Counted from the stretch's first letter, positions 25,572-35,165 are shown. The stretch is DNA of 64,000 nucleotides from Bin80 sp965207565 (GCA_965207565.1 CBDBMQ010000009.1:1-64000), one strand, 5' to 3'. Notes: a model not told the origin generated them from the sequence alone. Translations and numbers: made by a program.

Positions 25572-26003
25572 TTACGGCAAATTTTTCGAATGCTCAATCC
25601 TTTGCTCCTGCATTTCCCAGAGTATTTTCATGGGGAAGCGAAGGATCAGTCGTCCCTTTAACTTCGAAGGATCAAAATTGATGAACCCATGCGCTAGATA
25701 AATTTCTGAAGGAAGGCAGCGCCAGAGGAATTTGATTTCCCGGTCCCCTTGCCGGTAGTCGCATGTGACCATCATGCCAACCAGACGCTCTCTACCAGAG
25801 CCCACAAATACATCCACTTCGGCACCGTCAGAGCTTGTAGTATTGCAGATGAATCCATAATCCATCGGATAAATAATATCTGGATACCGGGGATGGGGCG
25901 TTTCTTTGGGGCGATCCAGCAGGATGCCCTCAGAGAGGATTAATTTTTCCCAGCGCTCCCAGGGAAATTGATTTTGCAACAATAATGCATAGGCATCGGT
26001 CAT
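25572..26003 (-). CDS. Inorganic pyrophosphatase-like protein
   Basis: A 143-residue protein resembling soluble family I pyrophosphatases: RPKETPHPRYPDIIYPMDYGF (about 31-51) is the family's substrate-entry segment and GAEVDVFVGSG (about 60-70) the metal-binding stretch. It is shorter than E. coli Ppa (about 175 residues), and the usual D-G-D-x-x-D core is only partly kept, so activity is uncertain. Its ATG overlaps the aspS stop by four bases, coupling the two. Removing pyrophosphate released by tRNA charging is an attractive but unproven link. Confidence 0.7.
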   Translation of the reverse strand: MTDAYALLLQNQFPWERWEKLILSEGILLDRPKETPHPRYPDIIYPMDYGFICNTTSSDGAEVDVFVGSGRERLVGMMVTCDYRQGDREIKFLWRCLPSEIYLAHGFINFDPSKLKGRLILRFPMKILWEMQEQRIEHSKNLP

Positions 26004-27829
26004 TCGGGCTCCGGGACAGATCGAATGTTTAATTCATTGAGTCGTTCAGGTTCAACCGTTGAGGGGGTACCAGACATAGGCTCTTGTGCACTTTGTGTCT
26101 TCGGAAATGCAATCACTTCCCGAAGAGACGTTGATTGTGAAAGTAGCATGACAATCCGATCCAGCCCCATGGCGATCCCTCCATGTGGAGGGGCTCCGTA
26201 ACGCAGAGCTTCCAGTAAAAATCCGAATCGCTCTTCACTCTCTTCGTCGGGAATTCCCAGAATATCAAACATCTGTTTTTGAACTTTTTGATCATGGATA
26301 CGGACTGATCCTCCTCCAATCTCCATTCCATTGAGCACGATATCATAGGCACGAGCACGAACATGTGCCGGATCACTTGAGAGCAGTTCCAGATCATCTG
26401 TTCTTGGGGAGGTGAATGGATGGTGCATGGCTGAATAGCGTTTTCCTCGCTCATCCCATTGCAGTAGAGGAAATTCTGTAATCCATGCAAACTGCCAGGA
26501 GCTCTCATCGATGCAGCCAATCTCACGGGCCATATGCAGGCGGAGGGCTCCCATTTGCTCCTGTACCGTGGGCCATTGGCCACAAAGAATCAGTAGGAGA
26601 TCTCCCGCCTTGGCTCCAGATGTCTGGATCGCCCCGGTTATAAATTCCTCTGGAAGTACATGAGTTTTTACAGAACAGTTTGGAGGGGAGCCGTCGGAAG
26701 GGATTCGCACATGAATCAGACCGCCGGCTCCGATTTGTTTGCGCACCACCGTCTTATCCAGGCGATCCATATATCCTCTGCCTTTGTCGCCAAACTCTGG
26801 AATGACTAGTCCCAATACCGACCCTCCTGCAGAAAGGGCCTGATCGAATACACGGAATCCTGAATTTTCGAACGAAGAACTGAGATTACATATCTGAAGA
26901 TCAAAACGCAGGTCAGGTTTGTCAGAGCCATATTTCCAGAGTGCATCCTGGTAGGTCAGCCGCGGAAAGGGGGTGGGCAGATGAATGCCGAGAACCTCGT
27001 CCCAGAGTGCTGTCATCAAGCCTTCGGTCAGGGAATAGACTGCCTCTTCCGTTGCAAAGGCCATTTCCACATCAATCTGCGTGAACTCCGGTTGCCGGTC
27101 GGCACGCAGGTCTTCATCCCTGAAGCATTTAACAATCTGAACATATTTATCTAATCCTCCAATCATCAGAAGCTGCTTATAGGTCTGTGGGCTCTGAGGA
27201 AGAGCATAGAAGGATCCCGGATGTACTCGGCTTGGAACCAGGTAGTCGCGTGCACCTTCGGGTGTTGATTTCATGAGGGTTGGCGTTTCCACTTCAAGAA
27301 ATCCTTCCGCATCAAAATAGCGGTGGATTACCTGGTAAACCTGATGCCTCAGGGTCATTTTCTGCAACAAATCCGGTCTCCTGAGATCAAGGTATCGATA
27401 TCTCAGGCGCAGATCTTCAGAGGCCAGCCTCGTCTTTTGTGTATGACTGGAGATGGAAAATGGCAAGGTCTCCGATTCGGCAAGAATGAGGAGATTCTCA
27501 ACTCGAACCTCAATTCTCCCCGTTGAGAGTTTGGGATTCACGGTTTCGGGTGAGCGCAGTGCAACAAAGCCCATGACGGATATGACGTACTCGTTGCGCA
27601 GGCGGTCTGCAAGTTCATGTGCAGCGGGATTGTCCTGAGGCGAGAATACAATTTGCGTCAAGCCATAGCGATCTCGGAGGTCTATAAAAATGACACCTCC
27701 TAGATCACGCCGTGTATCCACCCAGCCTTTTAGTACAACCTGCTTACCTAGATATACATCCGAGAGCTTGCCGCAGGTGTGTGTTCGATCTGGATGCTGA
27801 TTTGTAATGTTTTCTGAAAAGCTAGACAT
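26000..27829 (-). CDS. aspS: Aspartyl-tRNA synthetase
   Basis: A class II synthetase of about 609 residues from MSSFSENITNQHPDR, the usual bacterial length. The N-terminal OB fold (VVLKGWVDTRRDLGGVIFID) binds the anticodon. Motif 2 is FRDEDLRADRQPEFTQID, a GAD insertion domain follows, and motif 3 is GIAMGLDRIVMLLS. The frame is open 19 codons further upstream, but family starts and the GKL-x-D-x-Y-L-GK context favour 27829. It overlaps the pyrophosphatase-like gene by four bases. Whether it is discriminating or also charges tRNA-Asn cannot be told here. Confidence 0.96.
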   Translation of the reverse strand: MSSFSENITNQHPDRTHTCGKLSDVYLGKQVVLKGWVDTRRDLGGVIFIDLRDRYGLTQIVFSPQDNPAAHELADRLRNEYVISVMGFVALRSPETVNPKLSTGRIEVRVENLLILAESETLPFSISSHTQKTRLASEDLRLRYRYLDLRRPDLLQKMTLRHQVYQVIHRYFDAEGFLEVETPTLMKSTPEGARDYLVPSRVHPGSFYALPQSPQTYKQLLMIGGLDKYVQIVKCFRDEDLRADRQPEFTQIDVEMAFATEEAVYSLTEGLMTALWDEVLGIHLPTPFPRLTYQDALWKYGSDKPDLRFDLQICNLSSSFENSGFRVFDQALSAGGSVLGLVIPEFGDKGRGYMDRLDKTVVRKQIGAGGLIHVRIPSDGSPPNCSVKTHVLPEEFITGAIQTSGAKAGDLLLILCGQWPTVQEQMGALRLHMAREIGCIDESSWQFAWITEFPLLQWDERGKRYSAMHHPFTSPRTDDLELLSSDPAHVRARAYDIVLNGMEIGGGSVRIHDQKVQKQMFDILGIPDEESEERFGFLLEALRYGAPPHGGIAMGLDRIVMLLSQSTSLREVIAFPKTQSAQEPMSGTPSTVEPERLNELNIRSVPEPE

Positions 27830-27951
27830 CGTTAGTATGTGAATTTTCGGCCTGAGCCAAGCAACCGGTAAATATACCGGATACATGTGTAGGAGTAATC
27901 ATTTTTCATGAGAAGATTTCACAAAATCAAACAGACCTCGTATCTTGCACC

Positions 27952-29475
27952 GTGACACTACAGACAAAAGTGATGACAACAGGCACTAAACCCCCACATG
28001 CTGCACAATGGTTCGGCCATCCCCGGGGACTGTCTACATTATTCTTTACGGAGCTTTGGGAGCGGTTCAGCTATTACGGTATGCGAGCGCTTTTGGTGCT
28101 TTTTATGACGACTGCGGCTGCGGAAGGGAATCCGGGATTAGAGTTTGGGGAAGGCAGGGCGGGAGCGATCTATGGCTTATACACTTTTTTTGTGTATGTC
28201 TTGGCATTACCTGGTGGATGGATCGCAGATAACCTTTGGGGACAGCGTAAGGCGGTTTTTGTTGGAGGATGCATTATTGCGTTGGGGCATTTCACGATGG
28301 CTGGCCCGCTGGTAGGTTTCCCGGATAACGGCAGTTTTTTCCTGGGGTTGATGTTCATTGTCATTGGTACAGGTCTGCTTAAGCCAAATGTAAGCACCAT
28401 GGTCGGGGACCTGTATCCAGAAGGTGGTGCAAGGCGGGATGCAGGGTTTTCGATTTTTTACACGGGAATCAATCTTGGGGCATTTGCCGGGCCAATCCTG
28501 ACCGGATGGCTGGGCGAAGGCTACAATTGGCATTATGGATTTTCTCTGGCGGGCATAGGCATGATCCTCGGACTGATTCAATATCGTATGGGCACAAAAT
28601 ATCTGGGGGATGCCGGCTTATTGAAATCAGATGCGTCCGAAGATGCACTGAAGAAAAAAACGCGTGTTACTTACATCGTGTTGGCGTCCTCATTCGTGAT
28701 TGCTGCGGTGGCAGGCACGCTGCTTTTACAGGCGCTCCCACTGGAGACACTCGCCGCTTGGCTTGGGTATGCAGTGATTGGAATTGCAGTGGTGTTTTTT
28801 GCTTACCTCCTCATTTTCGCCAACCACACCAAGTTGGAGAAGAAGCGCTTAGTTGTCATTTTCTGGTTATTCATTCTGGCTGCCATTTTCTGGTCGGGAT
28901 TTGAGCAGGCAGGATCGTCCCTCAATCTATTTGCCCGGGACTCTACAGATCGGATGCTGGGAGGATGGGAATTGCCTGCCAGTTGGCTTCAATCGGTCAA
29001 CTCCACATTCATCATTATCCTTGCACCTGTTTTTGGCTCTCTCTGGATTACGCTGGCCAGACTTAAACGGAATCCATCCATTCCCGCAAAATTCGCTATT
29101 GGATTATTAGGGTTGGCAGCGGGCTTTTTTGTCATTGCCTGGGGTGCAGCGAATGCCGAGAACGGATCCCTGGTGTCTCCGGTCTGGCTTGTCGTCATGT
29201 ATTTTCTACACACGGTAGGGGAGTTGAGCCTGAGTCCGGTTGGACTTTCTTCAATCACCAAGTTGGCTCCTGTGGGAAGGGTAGGGCAAATGATGGGGGT
29301 ATGGTTTATCGGAACTGCACTGGGCAACTTGTTCGCAGGGCTCGTTGCAGGGCAACTAGAGACGTTGGCTGCGGCAGCTCTCTTCAGCAATGTGGCAATC
29401 ATGATCGGTATTGCCGGGGTTGTGGCATTTGCTGCGTTCCCATTTATCAAGCGTCTGATGGGAGAAATAGATTAG
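27952..29475 (+). CDS. Proton-dependent oligopeptide transporter (POT/PTR family)
   Basis: A 507-residue MFS transporter with about 14 membrane helices that imports di- and tripeptides with protons. Seen: the N-terminal ELWERFSYYGMRALLVLFM (E-x-x-E-R-F-x-Y-Y-G proton/peptide motif, about 28-46), IADNLWGQRKAVFVGG, the PTR signature region GLLKPNVSTMVGDLY, FSIFYTGINLGAFAGP, and GFEQAGSSLNLFARD. The length matches DtpT-like members. The GTG at 27952 gives the longest product; the ATG at 27973 is an equally good start. It is divergent from aspS. Confidence 0.93.
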   Translation: MTLQTKVMTTGTKPPHAAQWFGHPRGLSTLFFTELWERFSYYGMRALLVLFMTTAAAEGNPGLEFGEGRAGAIYGLYTFFVYVLALPGGWIADNLWGQRKAVFVGGCIIALGHFTMAGPLVGFPDNGSFFLGLMFIVIGTGLLKPNVSTMVGDLYPEGGARRDAGFSIFYTGINLGAFAGPILTGWLGEGYNWHYGFSLAGIGMILGLIQYRMGTKYLGDAGLLKSDASEDALKKKTRVTYIVLASSFVIAAVAGTLLLQALPLETLAAWLGYAVIGIAVVFFAYLLIFANHTKLEKKRLVVIFWLFILAAIFWSGFEQAGSSLNLFARDSTDRMLGGWELPASWLQSVNSTFIIILAPVFGSLWITLARLKRNPSIPAKFAIGLLGLAAGFFVIAWGAANAENGSLVSPVWLVVMYFLHTVGELSLSPVGLSSITKLAPVGRVGQMMGVWFIGTALGNLFAGLVAGQLETLAAAALFSNVAIMIGIAGVVAFAAFPFIKRLMGEID

Positions 29476-29848
29476 GGACCAGTATCCGTTAGTAGCGGGG
29501 GTTTGTGCTGTGAATTCAAGTATTGATTTTGGTCACTGTGAAGGCTGCTAAGTGAATACCGGAGTTGCATGCGGTGCGTATCCCTGACAAAAAGGGAGCG
29601 GTTCCCTACCATTCGGCATCGGTAGCCGTTCATTTATCCACCGCATGTTCGCTATCCACTACGTTTAATCCGCCCTGACGGACTCTATCGGTAGCACTCA
29701 GTCAATGGAATGGTTTTCTTTGCGCCCATGAACAATAGGGGGCAAACCCTAAGACTACTTCAACTGCAAGCTGGTGTAGCATAGCAGGTTCCAATTACGG
29801 GGGATGCCCCAGAGATATTTTCTATCGGTGAAAATTTTGCTCAATACA
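29476..29848. other. Gene-free stretch
   Basis: 373 bases between the peptide transporter and the secreted GH16-like gene, whose stops face each other. I see no convincing ORF, tRNA or known structured RNA. No strong terminator hairpin was found either. Confidence 0.4.
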
Positions 29849-31711
29849 TCACTTTAACAAAAGCATGCTCTTGTACTGGCTAGAAGATGGCGTCGTCAGG
29901 ACATAGAAATAGTGTCCAGTTGGAAAGTTCTCAGCATCCCATCTCATTCCATGGGATCCTCTGCTTAAATTGCCATCAAATAGTTCTGTAACGCTCCGCC
30001 CCAACACGTCGTAGACAGTGAGATTAACGTGCCCCGGGTCTAATATTATAAATACAATTTCTGTAGATGAATTAAATGGGTTGGGGTAATTTTGATTCAA
30101 TAATGCATTAGTGGACGAATTCTGTTTACGCCTATTGCGATTACTGTATATGATAAAGTCTCTGGTAATCGGAGATACAGTCTCGTTATGAACAACTGTG
30201 TGGTCACTCGGGCTAACGAGTTCTTTCAAGGTGACACGCACTACAACAGCGTCAGTATTCAGTGGAAACGTAAAGGGCGCCTCCCAGCCTCCATGAATTG
30301 AACTTAATGGAATCCAGCTTTGAAGAGATTCCAATTCTGTGACTTCTCGATAACTCCACGAATATTGGAAAAATCCTCGTCTTAAAGGAGGTAATGCGAT
30401 TAGGGTATCGGTAATTCCCTCATCCATAATTGTGGGATTATGAGAAAAATCAAGGGAAAGGCTTGTCGTCCGGCCAGAGTCACGCAAAGCTTGATTCACG
30501 CTCCCGGGTAAGTGTGCGTAGGGGCGTTCAAGCTCAATGTCCGTAGTATTGATTCTTGGTGTGCCAACTGTGGTACGCAAGAAATTTACATGCTGCTGTA
30601 CGTTATTTATTCCGATGTCTGTATTTGGGGAATAGTAGAACCAGTCTATACTAAATTCCTCTTCTTCGGTAATTCTGGAAGCTATCTCTGATCCGTTATT
30701 TCCGGTAACGGGTTTGATGTACTGACTAAACAGTGAAGCCATTGGTAAATTGGGTACACGGTTACTTCTGTGTGATTGGGCCACAATTGTCCCCCCCCAG
30801 CCATAGGATGAGATCTCATATTCTAAATAAGTGTCAGTGACCCGCAGAAACAGTGTTATGCTTGGATCCCCCTCGGGCGTACGTCCATGCACCGTTTCTT
30901 GGAGCAAAATATCTGAGCATTCGGATCCAGTCAGCTGCCTTGTGTCTACATGGTTCCCCCAAATAAACCTGCATGACCAGTCATAATCTCGGGCATCTAC
31001 TGGATCTCCATCCGGATCCGGCCATGCAGGACCGTATAGAGGTTCAGGGGTAATCACTGATGTCTGTCCAACATCACCAGAAGTGTGACCTGTAAACAGA
31101 TACGGATATTCTTGAGCCATACCGTTAAAATGGCTATTCCACTCGAAATCAATTTCATTCCAACGGAACGAATTATCACTGGCTTGTCCTTGCGCAATAC
31201 TCAGTGTCCAAAAACCTTGGATTAAATTGGCAACATCTGCGGGTTCTAAGTCGCCGAAATTAACGCGAGCCGCCCAAGTGCCGCGTTGTGCTGTAAAACC
31301 CGAAATAACTTGCCGAGCAGTATTGGTCGCATGGGTATCTACATCCGCTTTGATTACTAAATAATAGTTGCTGGAACTACTTAACGAATCTATCCCAAAT
31401 GAGGTAGTATTGTATGAGGTGCCAGAGCCTTCAATGTTATGTTCCTGCCATAAATAATGGTACCATGCACGAGAGCTGTCAGTAGAGCCAGTGGTAGAAG
31501 TATGCCAAATATTCCGGCCAAAAATTGAACCTTCTGGTGGTGAATTTCCTGAGAAAGCTTGACATTTCCCATTAACCTCGGAACACCAGTCAGTGCTTTC
31601 GTACGAGAAATCGTCGAATATAATGCCCTCGGAGGGTAATTGTGAGAGTGCACTCTCGTTTCGGATAAGCAACGGAATTAATGCTAGGAATAAGAGCAGA
31701 TACTTATTCAT
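29849..31711 (-). CDS. Secreted GH16-like protein with type IX secretion sorting domain
   Basis: A product of about 620 residues from MNKYLLLFLALIPLLIRNES, a signal peptide. The frame is open to 31828, and the ATG at 31753 is another candidate. The N-terminal half resembles a concanavalin-type GH16 fold with the catalytic-like box FRWNEIDFEWN (E-I-D-F-E). GH16 enzymes cut beta-1,3/1,4-glucans, agar or carrageenan. The C-terminal 85 residues are a Por-type sorting module, recognisable from NQNYPNPFNSSTEIVF, VYDVLGRSVTELF and GHYFYVL, which directs export by the type IX system and cell-surface attachment. The substrate is unknown. It borders the polysaccharide locus. Confidence 0.7.
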   Translation of the reverse strand: MNKYLLLFLALIPLLIRNESALSQLPSEGIIFDDFSYESTDWCSEVNGKCQAFSGNSPPEGSIFGRNIWHTSTTGSTDSSRAWYHYLWQEHNIEGSGTSYNTTSFGIDSLSSSSNYYLVIKADVDTHATNTARQVISGFTAQRGTWAARVNFGDLEPADVANLIQGFWTLSIAQGQASDNSFRWNEIDFEWNSHFNGMAQEYPYLFTGHTSGDVGQTSVITPEPLYGPAWPDPDGDPVDARDYDWSCRFIWGNHVDTRQLTGSECSDILLQETVHGRTPEGDPSITLFLRVTDTYLEYEISSYGWGGTIVAQSHRSNRVPNLPMASLFSQYIKPVTGNNGSEIASRITEEEEFSIDWFYYSPNTDIGINNVQQHVNFLRTTVGTPRINTTDIELERPYAHLPGSVNQALRDSGRTTSLSLDFSHNPTIMDEGITDTLIALPPLRRGFFQYSWSYREVTELESLQSWIPLSSIHGGWEAPFTFPLNTDAVVVRVTLKELVSPSDHTVVHNETVSPITRDFIIYSNRNRRKQNSSTNALLNQNYPNPFNSSTEIVFIILDPGHVNLTVYDVLGRSVTELFDGNLSRGSHGMRWDAENFPTGHYFYVLTTPSSSQYKSMLLLK

Positions 31712-31828
31712 TGACTTGGTAGAAACTGGCAGAAATCGGATATATTTCTTCATTGAAATGTTCATCGATAATTCCCAGAGGATGTGGATATGTTGGTTGG
31801 TTAGAAGGGGACAAGACACGAGGCCCAA

Positions 31829-32353
31829 AGGTAACGTCTTGCGGGTTCATTTTCATCATGGTGCTCAAGCCTGAGGGCCAAGCTTCCATCTGTGTGTTGC
31901 GTATTCTGATCCAAGTGGCCCACTTCGCCCGGAATGGATGGTCCACATCATCGGAATATGCAGCTGAGTTATTGGGGATAAGCTTGAGTTTTTTTGGCGT
32001 GTGGACAGACCGGCGCGACCCACTGCCGATGTTGCTGTGAGTTCGACCACATCCTCACGTCTGAAATCACGGATCTGCAAGGACATGTGCGCATCCTCTT
32101 AAGACGGACGAGTTTTCTCCGATTGTACTTCGGGAACTGGGTGTAACCGGAGGTGTAGCGGGTAGACCTAGGGGCAGGTGCATGCTCAGTCAACATTCGC
32201 AGCATGTCCGCGTAGTGGTGTACAAGCTCCAAGTGTAGTTCCCGAGCCGGAGTGCTGGCTAGGGGCGGGCTCTAGAGCAAAAAAATATTCAGAATTCATG
32301 GGATGCGATATAAGCTGAAAGTACTATATCACGCCCCCTTAGTCAACTAACAT
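31829..32353. other. Gene-free stretch with mobile-element debris
   Basis: 525 bases between the GH16-like gene and the FkbM-type gene. It holds the IS21-like mini-element described separately (31898-31962). The rest gives only short frames on both strands with no recognisable product. The regions around 32000-32250 read like a degraded coding sequence on the minus strand, but I cannot name it. Confidence 0.4.
31898..31962. repeat. 65-bp mini-element of two inverted IS21-like ends
   Basis: The left side reads TGCGTATTCTGATCCAAGTG and the right side, inverted, TGCATATTCCGATGATGTGG. Between them lies one copy of GTGGCCCACTTCGCCCGGAATG, identical to units of the array at 5702-5932. The two ends are joined with no transposase between them. 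It could be a collapsed IS21 relative or a small non-autonomous unit. Confidence 0.6.
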
Positions 32354-33082
32354 ATGCGCATCCCCAAACAGTATATTAAGCATTTTACACGACGTTTTGG
32401 TTTTGATGTTATTCGATTCAATGCGCGCTCTTCACCTGTAGCGAGGCGAATTAAGTTATTCCAGCACTTTGAGATAGGTTGCGTGCTTGATGTCGGAGCA
32501 AGCACTGGTGGATATGGCACCGAGCTCCGTTCCACCGGCTATGATCAGCGTATTATCTCATTCGAACCATCTTCTGATGCGTTTCGCGTACTTGAAGTTC
32601 GCGCAAGCCGGGATGCCCTTTGGGACATAGTCCAGATCGCACTTGGAAAGGAATCAGGTGAAGCGACGCTGAACATCTCTCGTAATCGTGAGAGTAATTC
32701 TATTCTGCCTATAAAGGATCGCCATACGGGAGCTTACCCACAGGCTGCGTATGTCGGGCACGAGGTTGTTTTAGTAGATACTCTTGACCGTGTATTCGAT
32801 CGCTACCGCGTTACCGATACTCCTACCTTTTTGAAGATTGATGCTCAGGGTTACGAGCACCAAGTACTCTTGGGCGCCAAAGCCTCATTAGCACACATCC
32901 AAGGAGTCCAAGTCGAGCTATCGCTCGAGCCAATGTATGAAAATGAGACGCCCTTTCTAGAAATCATCACATATCTCCAGGCACAGGGTTTTAGCCTCAT
33001 GTCTTTTCAGCCGGTCATTGATGATCCCGTGACGGGACAATTGCTCCAGGTTGATGGACTTTTTTTCCGCGGTACAGTTTAG
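32354..33082 (+). CDS. FkbM-family SAM methyltransferase
   Basis: A 242-residue methyltransferase. SAM motif I is VLDVGASTGGYGTEL (about 44-58), with IISFEPSS as motif II. The FkbM-specific later motifs TPTFLKIDAQGYEHQVLLGA (about 157-176) and VQVELSLEPMYE are intact. FkbM enzymes O-methylate sugars or polyketides, and this one lies at the edge of a polysaccharide locus, so a sugar of the surface polymer is the likely substrate. It is the only plus-strand gene of the locus and must have its own promoter. Confidence 0.88.
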   Translation: MRIPKQYIKHFTRRFGFDVIRFNARSSPVARRIKLFQHFEIGCVLDVGASTGGYGTELRSTGYDQRIISFEPSSDAFRVLEVRASRDALWDIVQIALGKESGEATLNISRNRESNSILPIKDRHTGAYPQAAYVGHEVVLVDTLDRVFDRYRVTDTPTFLKIDAQGYEHQVLLGAKASLAHIQGVQVELSLEPMYENETPFLEIITYLQAQGFSLMSFQPVIDDPVTGQLLQVDGLFFRGTV

Positions 33083-33225
33083 GCCACTTACTGCGCAATA
33101 GAGCCCTTGTGCTGGTGATTTAGCCTTTTATTCAGGTCTTTCTGTTCGGATCAATTTGCCACCGTAATGAGGTCTAGTGCGTTCGCTAGGAAAATTCGGT
33201 ATTTTATGGCCATCTTAAGACCGAT

Positions 33226-34431
33226 CTAAGGGAGTTGGCCATAAATCTGGCTGAATATGACTTCGGAAAAGCGCTCGGCTGTATGATGCTCACCAAAGGT
33301 TGAAGCTCTTCTTGCATCAAATGGGAAGTTCTGCGGTGATTCCAACCACTGCGACATACCGCTGGCTATGTCAACGGATATGGAAGACTCGACTCCAATA
33401 CCGAGGCCAAAATCACGAATATAACGCCCGATAAGTCCGTAATTGCTCCCCAATACCGGTTTACCAACCTGTGCAGCACGAACTAGAATGCCACTGGATC
33501 CAGCGTGTCGCTGATAGGGCAACAAAATGAGGTCAGAGGCAGAAAATAGGTTGAGCATCTCTGTATCAGATACAAATCGCAATGCCTTTATTATCTGCAC
33601 TTTAGATGACTTTTTTAAGATGCCCAACCGTTCCGTTAGTGCGTGTTGATCAGCAGGTGCCACGGTTCCAACCAATGCCAGGCACAGTTTGGTTTGATTC
33701 TCGGAGGAAAGTAAACGGACTGCATCCAATGTCTGAATGATACCTTTGCGTTTGGCTAGACTGCCAAAAAAAAGTGCCAGTTTGCGCCCGGATTCCACGC
33801 CCCATTTACGCCGTGTCTCTGATGGACTGGCTGAAGGAAGTTGCGGCTCAACGCCGTCTGGGAGCGGAAGAACACATGCAGTTGAAGATCTGTACTCTTC
33901 TGCAAAGTACGGATCAAGGCTGAAAAGACACTTAAAATGTGGATTGCGAAGTGCCGCGGCCAAAACAATACGTTTGCGCATATATCGCACAAAATCACCA
34001 AGGCCGGTTTGAAGTCCGATCGGATGCCCAGAACGTAGAAAAGGTCGAAAATATATTCCTGAAAGTAAAACTGGATATTTGAACCTGAGTCCGAATGCGA
34101 GAGGGAGTTGGAACAAGTCAAAATCCAAAAGCAGGCAGTGTGAAGGCTTCAACTCGTTCAGAGAATTTTCAAGAATGTGCCCCTGCATTCTGGCAGTCTG
34201 GACGAGGTTTCCTGACGAGGGGCACTCAGGCAATTCCCGAATATCAGTGCGATCACATCGCTTGACTAACTCAATTAGATCGGAGTGCTTTTTCAAGAGC
34301 GAGGGCGTGACCATAATGGATAGGTGGCCTGGAAATGTTCGCGCACACCAATATTGCGTAAGCTGCTTTACATACTGACCGTGATGGCCGCCAGCATTTA
34401 GGTCAAAAAGAACAGTATGCGGCATATTCAT
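33226..34431 (-). CDS. Glycosyltransferase, GT4-like (GT-B fold)
   Basis: A 401-residue GT-B enzyme. The N-terminal LFDLNAGGHHGQYVKQL contains the acceptor-side glycine loop. The C-terminal half has the GT4 pattern: KLALFFGSLAKRKGI (about 206-220), LCLALVGTV, and the donor-site stretch ASDLILLPYQRHAGSSGILVRAAQVGKPVLGS (E-x7-E partly changed to S-G-I-L-V). It adds a sugar to a lipid-linked or polysaccharide acceptor in the cytoplasm; donor and acceptor are unknown. A gap of 125 bases separates it from the transposase and glycosyltransferase debris upstream. Confidence 0.85.
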   Translation of the reverse strand: MNMPHTVLFDLNAGGHHGQYVKQLTQYWCARTFPGHLSIMVTPSLLKKHSDLIELVKRCDRTDIRELPECPSSGNLVQTARMQGHILENSLNELKPSHCLLLDFDLFQLPLAFGLRFKYPVLLSGIYFRPFLRSGHPIGLQTGLGDFVRYMRKRIVLAAALRNPHFKCLFSLDPYFAEEYRSSTACVLPLPDGVEPQLPSASPSETRRKWGVESGRKLALFFGSLAKRKGIIQTLDAVRLLSSENQTKLCLALVGTVAPADQHALTERLGILKKSSKVQIIKALRFVSDTEMLNLFSASDLILLPYQRHAGSSGILVRAAQVGKPVLGSNYGLIGRYIRDFGLGIGVESSISVDIASGMSQWLESPQNFPFDARRASTFGEHHTAERFSEVIFSQIYGQLP

Positions 34432-34556
34432 TTGTTGGCTATCCCTTGAATGAGATGGGTCTTATTCCCGATGAGGCACATTGCAAAAATGTTACCCAAT
34501 GTAGCACAATAACCTCAAGGTTCTCGGAATCAATTTACCGGTGGGTTCAGGGTTCG

Positions 34557-34790
34557 CTATAGGGGTTGTTTTTTTAACGCACAGGACTCCGCATGCTCAA
34601 TGGCCTGGACTAGGCCGTCAATCATTCCCTGTAGCTGTAGATGTGATTGTGCATACTCGTATGCCTGGGATGAAAAGTGCTCTTGATTTTCTAATACAGT
34701 CAGAATTGCTTTCACAAGAGAATTGAGATCATTGTAAGGGGCCAGCAGGCCGTTTACACCGGTTTTCAGGTAAGCGCTCTCTGGGCATGA
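34557..34790 (-). pseudogene. C-terminal fragment of a glycosyltransferase, paralogous to the one at 36246-37412
   Basis: About 75 residues, ESAYLKTGVNGLLAPYNDLN through IDGLVQAIEHAESCA, match the last residues of the intact glycosyltransferase nearby (EIAYLKTGVNGMLASYGNLD ... AESCA). The DNA is also close: the stretch GCCGTTTACACCGGTTTTCA is identical in both. The rest of the gene is missing; a transposase remnant occupies its place. This looks like a tandem glycosyltransferase copy destroyed by a mobile element. Confidence 0.75.
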
Positions 34791-35165
34791 GTCAATCTCT
34801 AATGCTTCGTAGATCTTGCGCGGATAGAACTCGGCCTCGGGGGCGACTCGCACTGCACAGTCCCTCGGCGCGATGATTGGTCTGGTGAAAGATCGGGCGC
34901 AGCCCCCAATTCCTCTCCAGAGATCGAAACATCGACTCCAAATCGGTCAGTAGCACGAAGGTTCGCCAAAACTGTTCCGTCGTGAATTCCTCCATGTTGG
35001 ATCACAAAACGTAGGCTCTTGGATTCGTCCACATACTGTTCTGTCTCGGCCGGGCCTTCCATTTAACCTCCACGGCCTTTTGTCCTGACTTGTCCGCAAT
35101 CACGGCAATCTCGTAATGCTGCCGAATCCTATCGCTATCCTCTTTGTCCGACTAATCCGCTCCCA
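34791..35165 (-). pseudogene. IS1634-like (IS4 superfamily) transposase remnant
   Basis: Reading the minus strand from 35165: HYEIAV, GQKAVEVKWKARPRQNSM, TNPRAYVL, an in-frame TGA, then SNMEEFTTEQFWRTFVLLTD, LESMFRSLERNWGLRPIFHQ, and after a deletion RKIYEALEID. This order is that of the C-terminal third of IS1634-type DDE transposases, including the catalytic-Glu helix (D-L-E-S-M-F-R-S-L). Nonsense codon, frame changes and a roughly 100-residue internal deletion mark it as dead. It joins directly to the glycosyltransferase fragment. Confidence 0.65.

Noticed and set aside
29476..29848. Checked as a tmRNA, RNase P or other structured RNA.
   Set aside because: No tRNA-like ends, no RNase P motifs and no tag-peptide frame. 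Left as a gene-free stretch.
32040..32250. A run of minus-strand codons considered as a transposase zinc-binding domain.
   Set aside because: Some Cys/His spacing is suggestive, but no family motif holds over a useful length. Named only as debris.
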